NCBI GenBank assembly: GCA_044426085.1
Contig: JAWXUU010000008.1
Location: 1 to 64,000 of the forward strand
Reading direction: 5' to 3'
DNA: 64,000 bases
Source: JAWXUU01 sp044426085
GTDB lineage: Bacteria > Bacillota > Clostridia > Christensenellales > CAMQZB01
Below the pieces are notes generated by a model. That model ran no database searches and was not told the origin of the DNA. It saw nothing but the letters and a program-made list of their open reading frames with translations. This document shows positions 58,086 to 64,000 of the stretch, one piece after another. Every line of letters begins with the position of its first letter. Position 1 is the stretch's first letter. A program made the position numbers and the translations under genes.

Positions 58086-59764
58086 GAAAAAAACTCCTTG
58101 CATTCAACATAATAACAAGCCTAGTTGTTCTTTCGCTTATGTTTATTGGTGGGATATATATTTCCAATCAAGACAACGAAAGCTACGCAGAAAGCACCGC
58201 TATGGAATATGCCATCACATATCAAACGCAGTATGAAATGTTTGGCGATATTGCCGTGCCCGAAAATGTCAGCTACCGCGTGACGCTTATCGACACAAGC
58301 GGAGTTGTTCTTTTTGATAACGACGTTTCAAGCGTGGCTAGCATGGAAAATCATCTGGATAGGCCAGAGGTGATTTCTGCACTTGCGGGAAATTCTGAAA
58401 CGCAGATAAGATACTCCGAAACTCTTGATGTCGACATGGTCTACTACGCCGTGCTCGCGCAGTATGAAGATCAGGAAGTGATAATCCGCATAGCCTTTTC
58501 ACTCGCGTCGGTGCGTGCATATTTCTATGAATCAATGCCTATTTTGGTGCTAGAATTGATTTTGATTGGCATACTTGGCATACTAATGTCAATCTTTTTT
58601 GGCAACAGGACGCTCCGCCCGCTAGAGCTTGTGAAAAGCAGTCTTGAAGCGATAAACCGCGGTGAATATTCCAGCATAGAAGATGTCACAAATGATGGCG
58701 ATATCGATGGCTTGCTTGCGGAAATAAACGAAATCAACAGGGCGGTTTTGAAAGGCTTTGCAAAGGTGAAAAGCGAACAAACAAAGCTTAACTACGTTTT
58801 GGATAACATCGCAGACGGCATCGTTGCAATAAATGGCAGAAACCAAATTTCAACAATTAACAAGTCGGCGCAACGCATTTTTGGCGTGAACGAAATGACA
58901 ATCGGCAAGCCGGTGGAATACCTTTCGGGATATTCGCAATTTGTTGGCGTGATGGAAAATAAGTCGGATCAAATTTTTGAACTTGTGCTTGATAAGAAAA
59001 TATATCTGTGCTTTTTGAATTATTTGGAAAACCCAACCAACAGCTTCAACAGGGTGCTTTCCATTCGCGATATAACCGAGCGCAAGAACGTGGAAAAAAT
59101 GCGTAGTGAATTTTTCGCAAACGCAAGTCACGAACTGAAAACTCCGCTAACCGTTGTTTCGGGGTTCATGGAAATTCTTTCGCTTTCCACAACAGACCCG
59201 CGCCAAGCTGATATGCTTGAAAAGGTCGCGTGCGAAACACAGCGAATGAAAACCCTTATCGAAGATATGCTCGCGCTTTCCAATTTGGAAAACAAGGTTG
59301 TTCCCGATTTGGATATTTGCAACATAAACCAAACGTGCGAGGAAGTTTTTGAAACCCTTTCAATCGAAAGCTACAAAAAGAACATCAAACTCACATCAGA
59401 TTGTGATGTAAAAATAAAAATATCGCACAAGCATCTTTACGAACTTATTAAAAACCTTGTGGAAAACGGCGTGAAATATAGCAAGCCAAACGCAAGTGGA
59501 TTTGTGCATGTGTCGGCGGTGCAAAATCGCGATAAAACGCGGATTGTGATTTCTGATAACGGAATTGGAATCAGCAAAAAACATCAAGACAGAATTTTCG
59601 AACGCTTCTATCGCGTGGAAAAATCACGCTCGCGCGCAACGGGTGGCACGGGTCTTGGGCTTTCAATCGTGAAACACATCGTGGATCTTTATGGCGGAAC
59701 ATATTCTCTTGCCAGCACAGTCGGAAGGGGCACGACAATAACTATTGAATTGCCAACTATGTAG
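58082..59764 (+). CDS. phoR: PhoR-like sensor histidine kinase
   Basis: 560 aa, start overlapping the regulator's stop (ATGA). Order: TM helix (about 8-28), extracellular sensor (30-150), TM helix (about 152-175), HAMP, PAS (about 240-330), HisKA with phosphoacceptor His350 in ANASHELKTPL, and HATPase with NLVENGVKYS, ISDNGIGIS and GGTGLGLSIV. It phosphorylates the adjacent regulator when phosphate is low, probably via PhoU and Pst contact. Confidence 0.92.
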   Translation: MRKKLLAFNIITSLVVLSLMFIGGIYISNQDNESYAESTAMEYAITYQTQYEMFGDIAVPENVSYRVTLIDTSGVVLFDNDVSSVASMENHLDRPEVISALAGNSETQIRYSETLDVDMVYYAVLAQYEDQEVIIRIAFSLASVRAYFYESMPILVLELILIGILGILMSIFFGNRTLRPLELVKSSLEAINRGEYSSIEDVTNDGDIDGLLAEINEINRAVLKGFAKVKSEQTKLNYVLDNIADGIVAINGRNQISTINKSAQRIFGVNEMTIGKPVEYLSGYSQFVGVMENKSDQIFELVLDKKIYLCFLNYLENPTNSFNRVLSIRDITERKNVEKMRSEFFANASHELKTPLTVVSGFMEILSLSTTDPRQADMLEKVACETQRMKTLIEDMLALSNLENKVVPDLDICNINQTCEEVFETLSIESYKKNIKLTSDCDVKIKISHKHLYELIKNLVENGVKYSKPNASGFVHVSAVQNRDKTRIVISDNGIGISKKHQDRIFERFYRVEKSRSRATGGTGLGLSIVKHIVDLYGGTYSLASTVGRGTTITIELPTM

Positions 59765-59890
59765 GAAATAAGTACGTAAAAATAAATGAAAAATATTACG
59801 GCAGTAGTACATTATTGCAAAACAAAGCAAAAGATATAGCAATTGTAAAAAAAAGATTGAAAAAAAATTCACAATATTTTACAATTGCTA

Positions 59891-59919
59891 TTGACATTTA
59901 CTCCCCGCGGGTATATAAT
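59891..59919 (+). promoter_or_regulatory. Consensus promoter with CCCGCGGG in the spacer, upstream of EIIB
   Basis: TTGACA (59891-59896), 17 bp, TATAAT (59914-59919): an exact consensus. CCCGCGGG at 59904-59911 is an isolated GC palindrome in A/T-rich DNA and could be an operator. Confidence 0.8.
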
Positions 59920-60009
59920 TATATAAACAACACATTCTGACATACTGGTAAATTGATTTTGGTATTTTTGAGAGTGTGTTTTGTAGTCTTATAAGGGAGG
60001 ATATTTATC

Positions 60010-60246
60010 ATGGCATATGAGGATATGGCAAGGGTCATAACAGATAATATTGGTGGTAAAGAAAATATTCTCAACGCGGAAATCTGTGCAACCAGAATCA
60101 GATTTAGTTTGAAAGACCTAGAACTTGTTAACGACGTGAAATTGAAAGATGCAGGGTGCTTGGGCGTGCTGAGATACGGCAAAGTTGGCGTTCAACTTAT
60201 CGTTGGAAAATACGCTGAAAATGTATTGAGCGAAATTATCAACTGA
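60010..60246 (+). CDS. Stand-alone PTS EIIB domain (glucose/sucrose type)
   Basis: 78 aa. NAEICATRIRFSLKD holds the phosphorylated cysteine (Cys25) of the EIIB fold, followed by GCLGVLRYGKVGVQLIVG. EIIB normally passes phosphate from EIIA to sugar and is fused to EIIC; here it is alone with a consensus promoter and a terminator, so it may serve a distant EIIC or act as a regulator. GGGAGG lies 10 bp upstream. Confidence 0.85.
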   Translation: MAYEDMARVITDNIGGKENILNAEICATRIRFSLKDLELVNDVKLKDAGCLGVLRYGKVGVQLIVGKYAENVLSEIIN

Positions 60247-60274
60247 TGATTTCAAAATAAAATTTAACAAAATT

Positions 60275-60304
60275 AAAAGCCTTGATTTATTCAAGGCTTT
60301 TTTA
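60275..60304 (+). terminator. Terminator after the EIIB gene
   Basis: AAAAGCCTTGA-tttat-TCAAGGCTTTT followed by T residues. Confidence 0.85.
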
Positions 60305-60354
60305 TATCCCCCCACCCTCTGCAATTAAATTTTCAATTTTAATATTAATCCCTA

Positions 60355-60447
60355 ATCTCTAATTTTTATCGAGTTCGCAGAGCAAAGCCTGTTTTTAACT
60401 TTTAATTTTTAACTTTTAATTTTTAATTTTTAATTTTTAATTTTTTT
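60355..60447. repeat. Repeat-family right arm with diverged GC-rich motif
   Basis: AATTTTTATCGAGTTCGCAG.. (variant of the 24-bp motif with T and A changes) followed by AATTTTT and ACTTTTA heptamers up to the arsR promoter. Confidence 0.6.
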
Positions 60448-60454
60448 AAAACTG

Positions 60455-60516
60455 TTGACATTGCGTTAATTTTATAGTAATATAAACATATAAGTATATA
60501 AGCATACGTTTATATA
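60455..60516 (+). promoter_or_regulatory. Promoter and ArsR-type operator
   Basis: TTGACA (60455-60460), 17 bp, TAATAT (60478-60483). Downstream, TATATAA-gcatacg-TTTATATA (60495-60516) is an inverted repeat like the operators of SmtB/ArsR repressors, right before the ribosome site. Confidence 0.75.
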
Positions 60517-60526
60517 AGGAGGCTAT

Positions 60527-60859
60527 ATGAAAAAGTATCATTGTGAGGTTGCACCTATTGCGGAAAAGAATATTCCAAGTGATAGCGTTGCTTTTGATTT
60601 GTCGGATTTTTTCAAGATTTTTAGCGATTCAACGCGGATAAAAGTGCTTTTTGCAATCAAGGACTACGAACTTTGCGTGCACGATATTGCTGTCATGCTT
60701 GGCATGCAACAGCCGGCGGTTTCACATCAGCTTAAAGTTTTGCGACATTGCAAGATTGTCAAAACAAGGCGAGATGGGAAAAAGACGTTATATAGTTTAG
60801 ACGACCATCACATCTTTGAAATTTTGGATGTTGGGCTCACTCATCTTTCGCATAAATAA
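60527..60859 (+). CDS. ArsR/SmtB-family metal-responsive repressor
   Basis: 110 aa. Winged helix with YELCVHDIAVMLGMQQPAVS and HQLKVLRHCKIVKTRRDGKK. The C-terminal helix LDDHHIFEILDVGLTHLSHK has Asp-x-His and His-x-x-His spaced as in the alpha-5 zinc site of SmtB/CzrA, so zinc or a similar divalent metal is the likely signal. It would repress itself and the permease 12 bp downstream. Confidence 0.9.
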   Translation: MKKYHCEVAPIAEKNIPSDSVAFDLSDFFKIFSDSTRIKVLFAIKDYELCVHDIAVMLGMQQPAVSHQLKVLRHCKIVKTRRDGKKTLYSLDDHHIFEILDVGLTHLSHK

Positions 60860-60871
60860 CAGGAGGGTATT

Positions 60872-61990
60872 ATGCAGTATATAGTATTATTTTTTGAAAA
60901 TTTTATCGACATGTTTGTCGATGTTGCACCATATATCATACTTGGCTTGATTTTTGTTGGACTTTTGAATGCGTATGTGCAAAAGGATTTGGTTTTGAAA
61001 CATCTTGGGGGCGAAGGCTTTTCAAGCGTGGTTAAAGCGTCGATTGTCGGCGTGCCGTTGCCACTTTGTTCGTGCGGGGTTGTTCCAACCGCAATCGGAC
61101 TAAAAAAGAGCGGTGCTTCAAACGGTGCGGTCACTTCATTCTTGATTTCAACACCGCAAACTGGTGTAGATAGCATTCTTGCAACATATTCGTTGATGGG
61201 TCTTGTAATGGCGATTTTCAGACCAATTGTTGCATTTATTTCTGGCATTATCGGCGGGCTAGCCGTTGGTATTTTCGCAAAAAATGAAAAGGGCGACACA
61301 AATGTCGAAGTCCATTCTTGCTGTTGTGGTGGTGGCGAAGAAACAAAAGCCGAAGAACATTGCTGTTGTTGCCACGAAGAAGAACAAGTTGAAGAGCACT
61401 GTTGTTGTGGTGGTCAAAAAGAAGAAGCAAAAGCGGGCGAAAGCAAGTTTTTCACAGCAATGAAAAATTCATTCGGCAGTTTCCTTGACGAAATGACAGC
61501 GCATTTTGTGATTGGCATGCTGATTTCTGCATTAATAACAACATTTGTTCCTACAGATTTCTTTGTCAACATTGGTCTTGATTCTGGCATTTTCGCGATG
61601 ATTGCAATGGTTATAATCGGCATACCAATGTACATCTGCTCGGTGGGTGCAATCCCAATTGCAATTTCGCTAGTTGCAAAGGGGCTATCATACGGCTCAG
61701 CATTCGTATTTTTGTTCGCGGGTCCAGTCACAAACGTAGCATCAATCTTGGTTCTTTCTAAAGCGCTAGGCAAAAAAGTTACATCAATATACATCGCAGT
61801 TATGATAGTGTGTTCAATAGGCTTCGGACTTTTACTCGATTTCCTTATCGCAACGTTCGATTTAAGCATTCTCACAACAGCAGGCGCTGTCCATCACAGC
61901 GGTGGAATATTCTCAGTTATCCTAGCAGTGATCTTAGGCATCTTGATGATAAAAAGCGTGGCAAAGCGGGGCTTTGCAAGTAAAAAGTAA
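60872..61990 (+). CDS. SO_0444-like Cu/Zn efflux permease with Cys/His-rich loop
   Basis: 372 aa, about eight to ten membrane helices in two homologous halves (GVPLPLCSCGVVPTAIGLKK; GIPMYICSVGAIPIAISLVA), the DUF318/ArsP fold. Between the halves (about residues 148-190) is a cytoplasmic loop with repeated CCC(C) clusters and His (HSCCCGGG, HCCCCHEEEQ, HCCCGGQKEE), a metal-binding segment. With the ArsR-type gene upstream it probably exports zinc or copper. Ribosome site AGGAGG. Confidence 0.88.
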   Translation: MQYIVLFFENFIDMFVDVAPYIILGLIFVGLLNAYVQKDLVLKHLGGEGFSSVVKASIVGVPLPLCSCGVVPTAIGLKKSGASNGAVTSFLISTPQTGVDSILATYSLMGLVMAIFRPIVAFISGIIGGLAVGIFAKNEKGDTNVEVHSCCCGGGEETKAEEHCCCCHEEEQVEEHCCCGGQKEEAKAGESKFFTAMKNSFGSFLDEMTAHFVIGMLISALITTFVPTDFFVNIGLDSGIFAMIAMVIIGIPMYICSVGAIPIAISLVAKGLSYGSAFVFLFAGPVTNVASILVLSKALGKKVTSIYIAVMIVCSIGFGLLLDFLIATFDLSILTTAGAVHHSGGIFSVILAVILGILMIKSVAKRGFASKK

Positions 61991-62250
61991 AAAGTAAAAA
62001 GTAAAAAGTAAAAAGTAAAAAGTGAAAAGTTGTGGTAGGCACTCGCTTTGCTCGTACAATAAATTTGATTTATAAAATAAAAAGAAACGCTATTTTTATA
62101 AAGTAGCGTTTCTTTCATTGTTTATCATTATATTGAAAAGCACGAAGCGAAGCGAAGTGCATTACCAAACTTTTCACTTTTCACTTTTCACTTTTCACTT
62201 TCACTTTTATTTTCAGTCGTACGCTACGCTAACGACACTTTTTATTTTGA
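61983..62250. repeat. Nested inverted-repeat element with central terminator (GTAAAAA type)
   Basis: Six to seven GTAAAAA heptamers, then AGTTGTGGTAGGCACTCGCT; centre AAAGAAACGCTA/TAGCGTTTCTTT (62081-62115); then ACTTTTC heptamers and a GTCGTACGCTACGCTAACGA motif shared with the element at 50.25 kb. It separates the permease gene from the convergent kinase gene. Confidence 0.75.
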
Positions 62251-62270
62251 AACAACAAAGAACAGCTTTG

Positions 62271-63107
62271 TTATTTTAGCATTTCAATAAGCTTTGGAAC
62301 GGCAAGTTCGAAGCATGGGCCGTATTTTGCTTCGTTGCCTTGTGCTTTTGTTTCGCAGATTGCTTCAAAAACGAAGTCGACGGCGATTTGAGTTGCTTCT
62401 TCAAGTGTTTTGCCACGAAGGTGTGAAGCTAGGAAAGTTGAAGCGAAAAGGTCGCCTGTGCCGTGGAAGTGGCCGTCAACTTTCTTGTTTTGGTGATAAG
62501 AAATTTTGCCGTCGCGTGTTGCAACGCAAGCGCCAAGCATACCTTCGGCAGTAGAAACGCCAGTAAGAACAACGCAAGGTGAAATTTCAAGAAGTTTTTT
62601 TATCAGACTTTCGATTTTTTCCATGTCAGAAGCGTCGCTGAAATATTCACTGCCAGTCAAAAAGCAAGCTTCAGTTATGTTTGGAATGATGATATCCGCC
62701 ATCGCGCAAACTTTTTTCATCTCAAGTGCAAACGCCTCGTCGAACAGCGAATACATAACTCCGTTATCAGCCATTGCAGGGTCAACCAAGATGATGTTGT
62801 CGTCAGTTTTGAACTTAGCAAAAAAGTCGCAAACGATGTCGATTTGGTCTCTGCCCAAAAAGCCAGAATAAAGTGCGTCGAATTTTCTGTCCAAAGTTTG
62901 CCAGTGTGTGTAAATTTTTTCAATTTCGCTTGTAAGGTCGCAGTATGTGAACCCCTCAAAGCCACCTGTGTGAGTCGAAAGAACTGCGGTTGGGATTATT
63001 GAACATTCCACCCCGCAAGCGGAAATAACAGGCAATGCCACTGTGAGTGAGCATTTTCCAAGGCAAGAAATATCTTGCACCGATGCAACAAGTTTAAGTT
63101 TTTCCAT
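62271..63107 (-). CDS. pdxY: Pyridoxamine/pyridoxal kinase (PdxK/PdxY type)
   Basis: 278 aa of the ribokinase superfamily. Opening VASVQDISCLGKCSLTVALP, STHTGGFEG, YSGFLGRDQ, VDPAMADNG and the anion-hole/catalytic motif FHGTGDLFAS match pyridoxamine kinase. Phosphorylates B6 vitamers to make PLP or its precursors. Monocistronic on the minus strand. Confidence 0.9.
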   Translation of the reverse strand: MEKLKLVASVQDISCLGKCSLTVALPVISACGVECSIIPTAVLSTHTGGFEGFTYCDLTSEIEKIYTHWQTLDRKFDALYSGFLGRDQIDIVCDFFAKFKTDDNIILVDPAMADNGVMYSLFDEAFALEMKKVCAMADIIIPNITEACFLTGSEYFSDASDMEKIESLIKKLLEISPCVVLTGVSTAEGMLGACVATRDGKISYHQNKKVDGHFHGTGDLFASTFLASHLRGKTLEEATQIAVDFVFEAICETKAQGNEAKYGPCFELAVPKLIEMLK

Positions 63108-63178
63108 AAATGTCTCCTATATTATTATTCGTTTTTCAAGTTGCGATAAATTTTTTGCAACTTGAAGCTGTTGTCAAT

Positions 63179-63901
63179 CTAATTTTGAGTTATCTTATCA
63201 ATCAAGTCAAAAACCACTTCCCGCGCAAGCATAAGCCCCGCCCCCGCCGGCACAAATATCATGGAAGAAGGCACGTCCTTTCGAAGTGTTTCTTCGCTAG
63301 AAAATGTGTATTGTGGCTTTGTTGGTGTCTCGGTTGAAAACACAACCTTGATGTCGATATTGCGTTTTTTAAGCTCGCTTCGCATCACCCGTGCAAGTGG
63401 ACAAACGGAAGTTTTTGATAGCTTAGAAACCGCAAGTTTGGTGATGTCTGTCTTGTTTCCCGTTCCCATTGAAGATATGATAGGAATGTTTTTTGCCGTC
63501 GCGATTTCGCAAAGCAAGATTTTCGACGTGATAGAATCAATGCAGTCGATTATATAATCAAATTTCTCAAAGGGAAAATTTTCCGCCGTGTCTTTGGAAA
63601 AATAATAATCGTAAACTTCAACGCTCGCGCTCGGGTTTATGCTAAGGATTCGCTTTTCAGCAGTCTGAGTCTTGCTTTTTTCAAGCGTGTCAGTTGTCGC
63701 AAGGATTTGTCGGTTGAGATTGCTTTTTGAAAAAACGTCGCAATCGCAAAGGTGAAAACTTCCAACCCCACAACGCGCAAGCCCTTCAATGGCATAACCA
63801 CCAACCCCGCCACAGCCAAAAATAGCTACGCTGGAATTTTGAAGCTTGGCAAAACCATCTTCCCCAATCATTGAAATTGTCCGAATAAAATTTTCTGTCA
63901 T
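63179..63901 (-). CDS. tcdA: tRNA threonylcarbamoyladenosine dehydratase (ThiF/TcdA family)
   Basis: 240 aa. ATP-binding FGCGGVGGYAIEGLARCGVG, the Asp-Asn-Arg region CDVFSKSNLNRQIL, YIIDCIDSITSK and the C-terminal TPSSMIFVPAGAGLMLAREV match the E1-like TcdA family, which cyclises t6A at position 37 of ANN-decoding tRNAs. It lies 27 bp downstream of the cysteine synthase gene, so possibly cotranscribed. Confidence 0.88.
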   Translation of the reverse strand: MTENFIRTISMIGEDGFAKLQNSSVAIFGCGGVGGYAIEGLARCGVGSFHLCDCDVFSKSNLNRQILATTDTLEKSKTQTAEKRILSINPSASVEVYDYYFSKDTAENFPFEKFDYIIDCIDSITSKILLCEIATAKNIPIISSMGTGNKTDITKLAVSKLSKTSVCPLARVMRSELKKRNIDIKVVFSTETPTKPQYTFSSEETLRKDVPSSMIFVPAGAGLMLAREVVFDLIDKITQN

Positions 63902-63928
63902 ATTTTCCTTTTATAATAATGTTGTTTT

Positions 63929-64000
63929 TTATAAATATCCTTCCACTGAAAAATATTTATCCCCGCCATCAGGGAACAATGTGATGATATTCTTGCCAAT
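63929..64000 (-). CDS. cysK: Cysteine synthase, C-terminal end (partial)
   Basis: The last 23 codons read IGKNIITLFPDGGDKYFSVEGYL and stop at TAA (63929-63931). The PDGGD-(K/R)-Y ending is characteristic of O-acetylserine sulfhydrylase (PLP-dependent cysteine synthesis). The rest lies beyond the window. Confidence 0.8.
   Translation of the reverse strand: MGKNIITLFPDGGDKYFSVEGYL

Overview
The window looks like the chromosome of an uncultured, strictly anaerobic, low-GC Bacillota (Clostridia-like) bacterium. Evidence: strong Shine-Dalgarno sites and TTGACA/TATAAT promoters throughout; only the oxygen-sensitive class III ribonucleotide reductase (nrdDG); a short alanyl-tRNA synthetase; a PstS with its lobes in the permuted order I associate with gut Firmicutes; and many palindromic intergenic repeats. 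I cannot name the species.

Layout. 1-13.2 kb is housekeeping: citrate synthase, a purine phosphoribosyltransferase, a trypsin-like membrane protease, alaS, a Cys-rich protein, an unknown 546-aa protein, a B12/radical-SAM enzyme, rlmD and sstT. 13.3-18.5 kb is a scar of older integrations: an integrase remnant; a DUF4176 / glycine-zipper toxin-like / membrane-protein cassette; an XRE-SLOG pair; and a dinD gene behind two covarying RNA pseudoknots. 18,484-43,188 is a 24.7-kb integrative element between 45-bp direct repeats derived from the 3' end of tRNA-Glu(CUC). It carries a repressor, a DUF4116-like/metallophosphoesterase giant, a PD-(D/E)XK protein, a KAP ATPase with a membrane partner, an m5C restriction-modification operon (two methylases, two nucleases), a two-gene CBASS, a LexA-like repressor with HTH-like companions, a primase-helicase with a possible origin, two toxin-antitoxin-like units, an excisionase and an integrase. 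No capsid, terminase or conjugation genes are visible, so it looks like a satellite-type defence island. 43.2-48.8 kb holds nrdDG with paired NrdR boxes, a type III (TenpIN-like) toxin-antitoxin system and three tRNA genes. 48.8-64 kb is again core: a catalytically degenerate RAYT-like protein, an ABC-F ATPase, the pst-phoU phosphate system with a two-component pair, a lone EIIB, an ArsR-regulated metal permease, pyridoxamine kinase, tcdA and the end of a cysteine synthase gene.

Three things stand out. (1) Tandem H-type pseudoknots with compensatory stem changes precede dinD, and an orphan copy lies 30 kb away. (2) Both tRNA-Glu genes are followed by the same two-part structure: a palindrome that includes the tRNA's own 3' end, then a long hairpin whose helices have diverged while pairing is kept. 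(3) A family of nested inverted repeats, built from heptamer arrays and GC-rich arms, encloses a different central stem-loop at each locus. The RAYT-like protein next to the tRNA cluster may be linked to such palindromes, but it has lost its catalytic residues.
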